This document shows, in pieces, positions 47,973 through 55,878 of a DNA stretch of 64,000 bases (its first letter is position 1; every line of letters begins with the position of its first letter). A program made the position numbers and the translations under genes. Origin of the DNA: Dyella halodurans. Its GTDB lineage: Bacteria; Pseudomonadota; Gammaproteobacteria; Xanthomonadales; Rhodanobacteraceae. The DNA lies in contig NZ_JAPDPF010000004.1 of assembly GCF_026283925.1 (NCBI RefSeq), positions 310,001-374,000 on the forward strand. The letters run 5' to 3'. A model generated the notes under the pieces. The model did no database searches. It worked only from the letters and a program-made list of their open reading frames with translations, and was not told the DNA's origin.

Positions 47973-48566
47973 TCAGGTACCGCCAAGGCGCGACTTGAGC
48001 GTATCGACCACCTTGGCCACCGCCGCGGCATCGCCCTGGGCGCGGACTTCGCTGGCCTTTTCGCCGCTGCCGCCGACGGTCAGCTGCACCTGATGCGGGG
48101 CTGCTCCCGGCGCGTCGGCCGTCTGCTTCGACTTGCCGTTGAACATGCTGCTGAAGAAGCCCTTCTTGGCGGTAGGCTCGTCCGAGGCGATGACGTTCAA
48201 GGTGAACGTGCGCAATGCGTCGTCATGCGCAACCACCTCGCCGATATCGCCCTTTTCCAGCGCCTGGCTCACGCGGCGATAGGTGCTGTCGACATTGTCG
48301 TTCAGCACGAAGCCGTCAGCGATAGTGCCACCGCTCTTGCCGAGATGGGCCGTCGCGCCATTGGAGGTCGGGTTGTTGGCACCCGGCTCAGGAATGACCA
48401 AGGCAGCGCTCGTGGATGGCGTGTCCAGGCCCGGCGGGATTTCCAGCGGCGACTCCTGCTTGGCCGCTTCCCAGGCCTTGTGCGAACGGAACATGCCACA
48501 GCCGGAGAGCAGCAAGGCGGAAACGGCCAAAACCGGCAAGGCCACGACAAGCGGGGTTTTCTTCAT
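47973..48566 (-). CDS. bamC: BamC-like outer-membrane lipoprotein
   Basis: 197-aa lipoprotein. Signal peptide MKKTPLVVALPVLAVSALLLSGC ends in an LSGC lipobox. An unstructured segment with KQESPLEIPPGLDTPSTSAALVIPEP resembles the BamC region that contacts BamD. A helix-grip-like domain, GFVLNDNVDSTYRRVSQALEKGDIGEVVAHD...LNVIASDEP, follows. It is much shorter than E. coli BamC (344 aa), seeming to hold only one such domain. It directly follows dapA, as nlpB/bamC does in E. coli, which supports the assignment. BamC is an accessory of the outer-membrane beta-barrel assembly machine. Confidence 0.8.
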   Translation of the reverse strand: MKKTPLVVALPVLAVSALLLSGCGMFRSHKAWEAAKQESPLEIPPGLDTPSTSAALVIPEPGANNPTSNGATAHLGKSGGTIADGFVLNDNVDSTYRRVSQALEKGDIGEVVAHDDALRTFTLNVIASDEPTAKKGFFSSMFNGKSKQTADAPGAAPHQVQLTVGGSGEKASEVRAQGDAAAVAKVVDTLKSRLGGT

Positions 48567-48604
48567 GTAAGCAAATTCCGTAGGAGTATCAGTTGGCCAA
48601 AACG

Positions 48605-49498
48605 TCAGGCCGCATTCGCCAAGGATGCCAGACCCGCCAGCGCTTCGCGAAGTCGCGCGCGGTCAGGACCGTCTTCCAGTTCAACCAAGGGTAGACGTGG
48701 CGACGCCGTACCCAGCCCCAACGATGGCAAGCCAGCCTTCACCGCGATCGGGTTTGGCGCGCAATTGAGCGCCTCCACCAGCGGTGCCAGCACTGCATCA
48801 CAGCGCTGGGCCTCGAGCCGGTCGCCCGCCGTGGCCGCGTCGCACAACATACGAAACGCGCGAGGCACCAGATTGGCTACCACCGAGATAGTACCAGCCG
48901 CCCCGGCCAACATGGCCTTGGCGGCGGTGCCGTCATCACCGGACAGATAGACGAAATCCGGCCGCGCAAGTTCCGCACAGGCACGAATGCGCTCGTCGGT
49001 GCTGACCGCTTCCTTGATCCCGACAATGGACGGATGGTCGCGCAGTGCCGCCACGGTTTCCGGCAACAGGTCGCAGGCCGTGCGGGTGGGCACGTTGTAC
49101 AGCAGCACCGGCAGGCCGCCCTGCTCCGCCACTTCCACATAGTGCCGGCGCAGCCCTTCCTGGGTCGGGCGTACATAGTAAGGCGCCACCACCAGCGCTG
49201 CCTGGGCGCCCAGCGCCTTGGCCCGACGGGTCAGCGCCACCGTCTTGGCCGTGCCCGCCTCGCCGGTACCGGCGATCACCGCCATGCGACCCGCGACGCG
49301 CTCGACCGTGAAGGCCAGCAAACGCTCGTATTCGTCGTGCTCAAGCATGTGTGCCTCGCCGGTGGATCCGGCGACCACGACGCCTTCCGTGCCACCCTCG
49401 AGCTGGTAATCGAGCAGCCGCCCGAATGCCGCCAGATCGAGCGCCCCGTCCGCCGCGAACGGCGTGACCAGTGCACAGATGCTTCCGCGAATGTCCAA
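48605..49498 (-). CDS. dapA: DapA, 4-hydroxy-tetrahydrodipicolinate synthase
   Basis: 297-aa aldolase that starts lysine/diaminopimelate synthesis. DIRGSICALVTPFAADGALDLAAF, VVAGSTGEAHMLEHDEY, LLYNVPTRTACDLLP (catalytic Tyr) and SIVGIKEAVSTDERIR (Schiff-base Lys) are in order. The start is TTG at 49498 with GGAG seven bases upstream; no ATG matches the N-terminus of homologues. It is the first gene of dapA-bamC and divergent from gcvR. Confidence 0.95.
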   Translation of the reverse strand: MDIRGSICALVTPFAADGALDLAAFGRLLDYQLEGGTEGVVVAGSTGEAHMLEHDEYERLLAFTVERVAGRMAVIAGTGEAGTAKTVALTRRAKALGAQAALVVAPYYVRPTQEGLRRHYVEVAEQGGLPVLLYNVPTRTACDLLPETVAALRDHPSIVGIKEAVSTDERIRACAELARPDFVYLSGDDGTAAKAMLAGAAGTISVVANLVPRAFRMLCDAATAGDRLEAQRCDAVLAPLVEALNCAPNPIAVKAGLPSLGLGTASPRLPLVELEDGPDRARLREALAGLASLANAA

Positions 49499-49704
49499 AA
49501 CCGGCTCCGGCTGAAAATCAAGCCCAGCATGTTACCGGAAATCCTTCTCCGGCCAATACAGGGCCTTAGCGGCCGATCCCTGCGCCCCACCGCGGCGCTC
49601 AAGCCTGGCGCGGGCGCCCGCCACGCGGGTCGATGGGGCCAGCCCGCGCCATCGACGCACGCCATGCCCACCCGCGGCGCCCCCTCCATGCCATGCGACA
49701 AGGC

Positions 49705-49737
49705 CTTACTTGCGGCCTTCCAGTGGCGGCAAGTAAG
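49705..49737. promoter_or_regulatory. 9-bp inverted repeat between dapA and gcvR
   Basis: CTTACTTGC (49705-49713) and GCAAGTAAG (49729-49737), a perfect 9-bp inverted repeat with a 15-bp spacer. It lies in the 295-base divergent dapA/gcvR interval, 57 bases before the gcvR start. Could be an operator or leader hairpin; no regulator recognised. The rest of the interval holds no gene. Confidence 0.4.
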
Positions 49738-49793
49738 CTCGGGCAGTCAACCGCCACCCCGCGGCGTACGGGGGTTGCCACAGGTGGATTTCC

Positions 49794-50351
49794 TTGAATC
49801 GTTCCTCCGCGCGAACCGGCACTGACAATCAGCTGCTGATCCAGACGCTGACCCCAGCCCCACGAACCCCTTTGCTGACGCTGGCCCGGCGCATTGCGGA
49901 GGCCGGTTGCAACCTGGCTGACGCACGTGTATCGACGCTTGGCTCGGATACCTCGTTGACCTTGCTCGCCACCGGCGCCTGGGACGCGGTGGCCAAGCTG
50001 GAGTCGGCACTGACCAAGCTGGCGCGCGAAGAGGAGCTGCGGTTGGTCCACTACCGCACCGGACCACGGGAACATCATTCGCACCTGCTGCCTTATCTGA
50101 TCGAGGTGATCTCGGCTGACAGGCCGGGCATCCTGGTGAAGATCATCGACTTTTTCGATCGCCGCGACATCGTCATCGAGCAGCTCAGCTCGCTGCGTTA
50201 CCAGGCCATGCAGACCGGTGCGGAAATGTTCCAGGCGCAGATCACCATCGGCATTCCGGCGCAGACCCATATCGCTGCGCTGCGCGATGATTTCCTGGAA
50301 TTCTGCGATGGCCTGAATCTGGACGCCATCATGGACCCGGTGAAGTTTTAA
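49794..50351 (+). CDS. gcvR: GcvR-like ACT-domain glycine cleavage repressor
   Basis: 185-aa protein with two ACT-type domains: residues 14-85 (LLIQTLTPAPRTPLLTLARRIAEAGCNLADARVSTLGSDTSLTLLATG) and residues 98-175 (PYLIEVISADRPGILVKIIDFFDRRDIVIEQLSSLRYQAMQTGAEMFQAQITIGIP). In E. coli GcvR binds glycine and antagonises GcvA. The start is a TTG at 49794 with AGGTGG six to seven bases upstream. The order dapA(-) gcvR(+) bcp(+) is the same as in E. coli, supporting the name; no gcvA is in the window. Confidence 0.88.
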   Translation: MNRSSARTGTDNQLLIQTLTPAPRTPLLTLARRIAEAGCNLADARVSTLGSDTSLTLLATGAWDAVAKLESALTKLAREEELRLVHYRTGPREHHSHLLPYLIEVISADRPGILVKIIDFFDRRDIVIEQLSSLRYQAMQTGAEMFQAQITIGIPAQTHIAALRDDFLEFCDGLNLDAIMDPVKF

Positions 50352-50624
50352 GGTCCGCGGGGGGCGCGCGAGTGCGATTTTGGCGACCGCCCCCAGATCG
50401 CTGAGAATGCCGCCCAGCACAGCACCTTGCAAGGGCTGTTATCCGTCGCTGTAAGCGTTAGTCTCTATCTCCAGAAGGCACTGGAGTACGCGCATGCAGC
50501 AGGCGGGTCGAGCAGCACCGATCGTTAGGCGCACCGCCCCCGCCCGCGCGTCAGCCTTCACCGCCCTGCCTTTCCCTCTCGCCAGCCACCAGTCGAAGCC
50601 GCCCGCGGCTTCGCCGGAGAACCC

Positions 50625-51086
50625 ATGCCCGCAGTCGGCAAAAAAGTCCCCAAGCTCAAAGGCTCCACCGGCGACGGCGGCGAGCTGAAACTCGACAGTC
50701 TCAAAGGCCAGTGGGTGGTGGTGTATTTCTACCCCAAGGACAGCACCCCGGGCTGCACCAACGAGGCAAAAGACTTCCGCGATCTCTATCCGGCCTTCCA
50801 GAAGCGCCACGCGCAAATCATCGGGGTCTCGCGCGATTCGGTGAAGTCCCACGCCAACTTCGCCACCAAGCAGGAGCTGCCGTTCCCGCTCGTTTCCGAT
50901 CCGGACGAAACCTGGTGCCAGGCCTTCGACGTGATCCACGAGAAGGTGCTGTACGGAAAACGTCACATGGGTGTCGTACGAAGTACCTTCCTGATCGATC
51001 CGGAGGGCAAGCTGGTGCAGGAATGGCGCAGCGTGAAAGTTCCTGGCCATGCCCAAGCCGTGCTCGATGCCATCCCCGCCAAGTGA
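50625..51086 (+). CDS. bcp: Bcp/PrxQ-type peroxiredoxin
   Basis: 153-aa thiol peroxidase. The active-site PKDSTPGCTNEAKDFRD holds the peroxidatic Cys44 (PGCT). The usual resolving Cys five residues later (CTxQxC) is absent, replaced by Lys. A Cys at 98 (DETWCQAFDV) may resolve instead, as in the Xylella-type PrxQ (known), or the enzyme may be 1-Cys. VYFYPKD and SFLIDPEGKLVQEW-like segments are typical. The ATG at 50625 follows a 273-base gap after gcvR that contains no recognisable gene. Confidence 0.93.
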   Translation: MPAVGKKVPKLKGSTGDGGELKLDSLKGQWVVVYFYPKDSTPGCTNEAKDFRDLYPAFQKRHAQIIGVSRDSVKSHANFATKQELPFPLVSDPDETWCQAFDVIHEKVLYGKRHMGVVRSTFLIDPEGKLVQEWRSVKVPGHAQAVLDAIPAK

Positions 51087-51237
51087 CTGCCTCCCGCCCT
51101 TCCCGCCACGCCAGCGACCGTCCTCCCGGATGGACGACTGGCGTGGTTGACGGCACCCCGGCCGCCGAGGCCGGCTCCCCGCGGTATACCGCATGCCGCG
51201 ATTCATTCACCTCGCACTCTGAAGAGGTTACTTCCGT

Positions 51238-52617
51238 ATGACCGGAAGCAAGCGCATCTACGCTCTCGACACCAATGTGTTGCTGCACGATCCGACCTCG
51301 CTGTTCCGCTTCGAAGAGCACGACGTCTTCATCCCCATGACCGTGCTGGAGGAACTGGACGAAAAGAAAAAGGGCGCCTCGGAAGTCTCCCGCAATGGTC
51401 GCCAGGTCAGCCGTTTTCTCAATGAGCTGATCGAACGCGGCAATGGCCATGGCATCAGCAATGGCCTGGAGCTGACCAATCCGCAAGGCATCAATCTCAA
51501 GCGCGGCACCGCGGTGGGCCGCCTGTATTTCCAGCAGCGCACCACCAACGGCCACGGGAAGGCGGACAACCAGATCCTGTCGGCGGTGATCGAACTGCGC
51601 GACCAGAATCCCGATCGCGCGGTAGTGCTGGTCACCAAGGACATCAATCTCCGCATCAAGGCCAAGATCTACGGCATCCACGCGGAAGACTACGAAAACG
51701 ATCGCGCGCTGGACGACTTCGCGCTGCTCTTCACCGGCTCGACCGAACTCAGCGAGGACTTCTGGGACCGCCATCCCGAAGTGCAGTCGTGGAACGAGCG
51801 CGGCCGTACCTACTACAAGCTGGACCGGCACAAGGACGAGGAATGGTATCCGAACCAGTGCCTGTTCCTGCCCGGCGACAACAGCGTCGAAATGCGCGTG
51901 CTCCACGTCGACGACGCCAAGGCCACCCTGGTGTTGCTGGATGACCACAGCCACGCCAACCACAGCGTGTGGGGCATCGCTGCACGCAATCGCGAACAGA
52001 ACTTCGCGCTCAATGTGTTGATGGATCCGGATGTGGATTTCGTCACCCTGCTCGGCACCGCCGGCACCGGCAAGACGCTGCTGGCGCTCGCTGCCGGCCT
52101 GGCGCAGGTGATGGACCAGCAGCGCTACCGCGAAATCATCATGACCCGCGCCACCGTTTCGGTCGGCGAGGACATCGGCTTCCTGCCTGGTACCGAGGAA
52201 GAGAAGATGACGCCGTGGATGGGCGCGCTCACCGACAACCTGGAAGTGCTCACCAACCCCCAGGAAGGTGGCAGCTGGGGACGTCAGGCCACCAACGACC
52301 TGCTGGCCTCGCGCATCAAGATCCGCTCGATGAACTTCATGCGCGGGCGCACCTTCCTGAGTCGCTACCTGATCATCGACGAGGCGCAAAACCTGACGCC
52401 CAAGCAGATGAAGACACTGATCACCCGCGCCGGCCCCGGCACCAAGATCATCTGCCTGGGCAATGTGGAGCAGATCGACACGCCCTACCTGACCGAAACC
52501 ACCTCCGGCCTCACCTACGCGGTGGACCGCTTCAAGCACTGGGATCACTCGGCGCACATCACCTTGCGCCGCGGCGAACGCTCGCGCCTGGCGGACTTCG
52601 CGTCGGAGGCGCTATAA
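51238..52617 (+). CDS. PhoH-family protein with N-terminal PIN domain (PhoH2-like)
   Basis: 459-aa protein. The N-terminal PIN RNase domain starts MTGSKRIYALDTNVLLHDPTSL (acidic D11 and further DQNPDRAVVLVTKDINLRIKA). The C-terminal PhoH ATPase has Walker A LGTAGTGKTLLALAAGL (about residue 270), MTRATVSVGEDIGFLPGTEEEKM and Walker B YLIIDEAQNLTPKQMKTLITRAG. PIN-PhoH proteins have RNase and RNA helicase activity in some bacteria (known for mycobacterial PhoH2); the target here is unknown. It is not phosphate-operon-linked here, as it lies before thiD. Confidence 0.92.
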   Translation: MTGSKRIYALDTNVLLHDPTSLFRFEEHDVFIPMTVLEELDEKKKGASEVSRNGRQVSRFLNELIERGNGHGISNGLELTNPQGINLKRGTAVGRLYFQQRTTNGHGKADNQILSAVIELRDQNPDRAVVLVTKDINLRIKAKIYGIHAEDYENDRALDDFALLFTGSTELSEDFWDRHPEVQSWNERGRTYYKLDRHKDEEWYPNQCLFLPGDNSVEMRVLHVDDAKATLVLLDDHSHANHSVWGIAARNREQNFALNVLMDPDVDFVTLLGTAGTGKTLLALAAGLAQVMDQQRYREIIMTRATVSVGEDIGFLPGTEEEKMTPWMGALTDNLEVLTNPQEGGSWGRQATNDLLASRIKIRSMNFMRGRTFLSRYLIIDEAQNLTPKQMKTLITRAGPGTKIICLGNVEQIDTPYLTETTSGLTYAVDRFKHWDHSAHITLRRGERSRLADFASEAL

Positions 52618-52626
52618 GCTCTGCCG

Positions 52627-53412
52627 ATGTCACGTAGCGCACCACCCATCGCCCTCACCATCGCCGGATCCGATTCCGGCGGTGGTGCGGGCATCCAGGC
52701 CGACCTGAAAACCTTCCACGCGCGCGGCGTGCACGGGCTCTCGGTGATCGCGGCGATCACCTCGCAGAACACGCGTGGCGTCACAGCGGTGCATAGCGTG
52801 CCGCTCAAGCACATCCAGAGCCAGATTGCCGCGGTGTTCGACGATTTTCCGATCGGCGCCGTGAAAACGGGCATGCTGGGCAGCGCCGCGGTCACTCGCC
52901 TGGTGGCGAAGGAAATGCGCGTACGCCAACCGGCATGGCTGGTGGTCGACCCGGTGATGATCGCGACCAGCGGCGCACGCCTGCTGGATACCGACGCCGT
53001 GCAAGCCATGGTCGACGAACTCATTCCACTGGCGGACGTGCTTACCCCCAACCTGCCCGAAGCCGAAGCCTTGCTTGGCCGCAAGCTACGTACGCCCAAG
53101 GACTTCGATCACGCTGGCGAAGCCCTGTTGGGGTTCGGCGCCCGCAGCGTCCTGCTGAAGGGTGGCCATGCCGACGAACGCGACGTGGTGGACCGTTACT
53201 ACGACGACCGCGGCGTGATGGAGCTTCGCCATCCGCGCATGCCCATCGAAGGCCATGGCACCGGCTGCACGCTGGCCTCCGCGATCGCCGCCGAACTCGC
53301 CAAGGGACAGGCACCACGCTCAGCTGTGCGCCGCGCCGTGGCCTACGTCCACCGCGCGCTGGAGCGCAGCTACCGGCCCGGTGGCGGACCCGTGCACGTG
53401 CTCGGCCACTGA
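52627..53412 (+). CDS. thiD: ThiD, hydroxymethylpyrimidine/phosphomethylpyrimidine kinase
   Basis: 261-aa ribokinase-fold enzyme of thiamine synthesis. ALTIAGSDSGGGAGIQADLKTFHARGVHGLSVIAAITSQNTRGVTAV is the ThiD N-terminus. VKTGMLGSAAV, VVDPVMIATSGARLL, DVLTPNLPEAEALLG and GHGTGCTLASAIAAELAKG complete the active site (anion hole GTGCT). The start lies nine bases after the phoH-family stop, so they form one transcript. Confidence 0.95.
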   Translation: MSRSAPPIALTIAGSDSGGGAGIQADLKTFHARGVHGLSVIAAITSQNTRGVTAVHSVPLKHIQSQIAAVFDDFPIGAVKTGMLGSAAVTRLVAKEMRVRQPAWLVVDPVMIATSGARLLDTDAVQAMVDELIPLADVLTPNLPEAEALLGRKLRTPKDFDHAGEALLGFGARSVLLKGGHADERDVVDRYYDDRGVMELRHPRMPIEGHGTGCTLASAIAAELAKGQAPRSAVRRAVAYVHRALERSYRPGGGPVHVLGH

Positions 53413-53517
53413 TCCACGGGGGGACGCCCCAACCCGCACGGCCGCTGAACCGGTCGGATGGATCGCCTCGGTCAAGGAGTAGAATGAGGGCTTTCCGCCC
53501 ACTGGCCGCGCTTTCCC

Positions 53518-54462
53518 ATGATTCTTGCTCCGCGCCTTGTGCTCTTGATCCTGGTCCTGCTGTTCACCTTCTGCGTGCTGCTGGTGCACCTGCGCGGCCG
53601 CAGCCGCCTGCGCTTCGACCGCCAGCTGGTGGACCACTCCGCGGTGTTCGCGCCGTACAACCTGCTGATGTACGCGTTTTCGGCGGTGCCGGCGCGACCG
53701 ATCCTTGATCGCCGCGGCTTTCCGCAGCTCGACCTGCTGCAGGCCAACTGGCAGACCATCCGCGAAGAGGCCATGCACCTGTTCGACGAGGGCTATATCC
53801 GCGCCGCGGAGAAGAACAACGACGCCAGCTTCAACAGCTTCTTCAAGCAGGGCTGGAAACGCTTTTATCTCAAGTGGTATGGCGAACCGCTGGCCTCCGC
53901 CGAAACGCTGTGTCCCAAGACGGTCGCCCTGCTCAATTCGATTCCGAGCGTGAAGGCGGCGATGTTCGCCCTGCTGCCGCCAGGCAGCAAGCTCAATCCG
54001 CATCGCGATCCGTTTGCCGGCTCATTGCGCTATCACCTGGGCCTGATCACGCCCAATTCGGAGGAGTGCCGCATCTTCGTCGACGGTGAAATGCACAGCT
54101 GGGGCGATGGCAAGGACGTGGTCTTCGACGAGACCTACGTGCATTGGGCCGAGAACCGGACGGACCAGACTCGGGTGATCCTGTTTGCCGACGTGGAACG
54201 TCCGCTACGCACGCGCTGGATGAATGCGATCAATCATCGCGTGGGCGCGTTCATGGGCAAGATCACCGCCTCGCCGAACACCGAGTCGCCCGAAGAGAAG
54301 ACCGGCTTCGTCAACCGCGTCTTCGCGCTCAACCAGCGCAGCCGCGAACGTAACCGCACGTTCAAACGCAAGCATCCCAAGCTGTTCCGCGCAACCAAGT
54401 ATCTGGGCATGCTGGTGCTGATGTGGTTGATCTTCCTGGCGCCCTGGCCGTTCTTCCGCTGA
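53518..54462 (+). CDS. lpxO: LpxO-like aspartyl/asparaginyl beta-hydroxylase, lipid A 2-hydroxylase
   Basis: 314-aa Fe(II)/2-oxoglutarate dioxygenase family protein. An N-terminal membrane segment (ILAPRLVLLILVLLFTFCVLLVHL) and a C-terminal one (YLGMLVLMWLIFLAPWPFF) bracket the catalytic domain. The metal triad is visible as NPHRDPFAGSLRYHLGL (His, Asp) and VHWAENRTDQTRVILFAD (second His). LpxO of Salmonella hydroxylates the 3'-secondary acyl chain of lipid A; the role here is inferred. The ATG at 53518 has no ribosome binding site, but a -10-like TAGAAT lies at 53480-53485, which would allow a short leader. Confidence 0.88.
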   Translation: MILAPRLVLLILVLLFTFCVLLVHLRGRSRLRFDRQLVDHSAVFAPYNLLMYAFSAVPARPILDRRGFPQLDLLQANWQTIREEAMHLFDEGYIRAAEKNNDASFNSFFKQGWKRFYLKWYGEPLASAETLCPKTVALLNSIPSVKAAMFALLPPGSKLNPHRDPFAGSLRYHLGLITPNSEECRIFVDGEMHSWGDGKDVVFDETYVHWAENRTDQTRVILFADVERPLRTRWMNAINHRVGAFMGKITASPNTESPEEKTGFVNRVFALNQRSRERNRTFKRKHPKLFRATKYLGMLVLMWLIFLAPWPFFR

Positions 54463-54485
54463 AAAGAGGGGCGCTATCGCGCCTC
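54462..54485 (-). terminator. Possible terminator of the hydroxylase gene
   Basis: Minus strand: a 7-bp GC-rich stem with one G-T pair and loop GATA, followed by TTTT, 112 bases beyond the hydroxylase stop and just after the lpxO-like gene. Moderately convincing. Confidence 0.5.
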
Positions 54486-54596
54486 AGAAACGCGTTGGCA
54501 AAGCCGCCACCCGGCGACCCCAGCACCTCGACTCCCCTGGCGCCCGCTGCGCCCGTTCACAGGCGGGCTTTCGACTTGCTCGGGGCCCAGGCTACG

Positions 54597-55700
54597 CTAA
54601 AGCGCCCTCGCCTCAGTCGCGCCCTGGGGCGCAGTCGCCGTGTGTGCTGGCAATTCGCGATGGCGCATGTCCATCTCGTGCAGATCGATATGCCGCGTGG
54701 AGATCGGGCGATAGCGCTCATCGAACGCCACGTCGCCCGGCATCCAACCGGCACGACAAGTGATGGCACCCCAGAAACGACGCAGCGAACTGAGCTGCTG
54801 CCCCACAATGCCGTACTGGTTATCCGCGTCCACCATCGGATCGCACACGCCGGTGGGTCTTGCCGCTTCGCCAAAGAGCGCCGTGCCGAACAGGATGTCC
54901 CAGATCGGGAAGACGAAGGAATAGTTGCAGTCGTGCAGCGTGGGCCTTTCGGGATCCACGCGCATGTGGTGCAGGCGGTGATAACGCGGATCGACCAGGA
55001 TCTTGCCCAGCACCGGGCCGAAGTGCAGGCGGATATTGGTATGCCCAAGGTTCTGCAACAACTCGCCCAGCAACACCAGCAAGGCATACTCGGTGGGCGA
55101 CACACCGATCAGCGCAGCGACGCCGGCGATGCTCAACGCTTCCAGCACGTCATCAAGATAATTGTCGCGGTCGTTCGACCAGCAGCTAAGTTGGCGCTGG
55201 CTGTGATGCAGGCTATGCAGCGCCCACCACCAGGGAATCGCGTGCTGCAGTCGATGTACCAGGTAGTAGACGAGGTCGTAGATCGCGTAATACACCACGA
55301 ACAGCACGACCGGGTGATGGGCCAGCCACGGCACGCCCGCCTGGATACTGACCAGCCCCGCGCCATCGCCGTCGCTGTCGCCTCCCATCCACTGGTTCAG
55401 CGGAAACAGCACCAGATACGTGAACAGCGGCAGCATCACGAACAGCTTCAGCAAGGTATAGCGAAAATCGATAAACGTACTGGTTCGCCGCTCCCAGCGC
55501 TCCACCGGCCAGATGTTCTCCAGCGGTCGCAGCAGGCAAATGATCACGGCCACCTGCAACACTGTCAGCAGGAAATACTCGGCGATATCCGGCGCCTGGC
55601 TTAGCAACCAGGACAGATGCAAGGCCAGCAGTGCGGGCTGAACGGCATGCAGGGTCGTCCAGTTCAACCAGGTCGTATACAGATCGGAAAAGGCTTGCAT
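54597..55700 (-). CDS. Sterol desaturase / fatty acid hydroxylase superfamily membrane protein
   Basis: 367-aa integral membrane di-iron enzyme. The histidine boxes are HRLQH (in VYYLVHRLQHAIPWWWALHSLHHS), HSLHH, and HRLHH in a later loop (DPRYHRLHHMRVD), as in the FA_hydroxylase family. Several long hydrophobic segments (LLALHLSWLLSQAPDIAEYFLLTVLQVAVIICLL, LFVMLPLFTYLVLFPL) surround them. Substrate unknown: sterol, fatty acid, carotenoid or other lipid. The gene converges with the lpxO-like gene and is the only gene on its strand between 54597 and 55700. Confidence 0.88.
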   Translation of the reverse strand: MQAFSDLYTTWLNWTTLHAVQPALLALHLSWLLSQAPDIAEYFLLTVLQVAVIICLLRPLENIWPVERWERRTSTFIDFRYTLLKLFVMLPLFTYLVLFPLNQWMGGDSDGDGAGLVSIQAGVPWLAHHPVVLFVVYYAIYDLVYYLVHRLQHAIPWWWALHSLHHSQRQLSCWSNDRDNYLDDVLEALSIAGVAALIGVSPTEYALLVLLGELLQNLGHTNIRLHFGPVLGKILVDPRYHRLHHMRVDPERPTLHDCNYSFVFPIWDILFGTALFGEAARPTGVCDPMVDADNQYGIVGQQLSSLRRFWGAITCRAGWMPGDVAFDERYRPISTRHIDLHEMDMRHRELPAHTATAPQGATEARAL

Positions 55701-55830
55701 CGCACGTAAAGAAGCTTGAGAGCAGTTGCGAATTTTACGAGTGTCGCCACGTAAAGAGCTGCGACGGGGACCCTGAAAAAGCCGCAGAAAAACGCGCTTT
55801 CACGCGTTCGCCCGCGAAAAATTTCGCAAT

Positions 55831-55858
55831 AAAAAAGCCCCTCGCGAAGAGGGGCTTT
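55831..55858 (-). terminator. Intrinsic terminator after isocitrate dehydrogenase
   Basis: Stem AAAGCCCCTC/GAGGGGCTTT with a short loop, followed on the minus strand by six T's, 20 bases after the dehydrogenase stop. Confidence 0.85.
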
Positions 55859-55878
55859 CCGAAACTGGAAACGAGGAC

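Noticed and set aside
53484-53708. A 74-codon frame with a strong AAGGAG ribosome binding site overlapping the start of the lpxO-like gene
   Set aside because: The peptide is Arg/Pro/Ala-rich with no similarity and TAGAAT at the same place looks like a -10 element; a frameshift in lpxO is not needed because its N-terminal membrane segment is complete.
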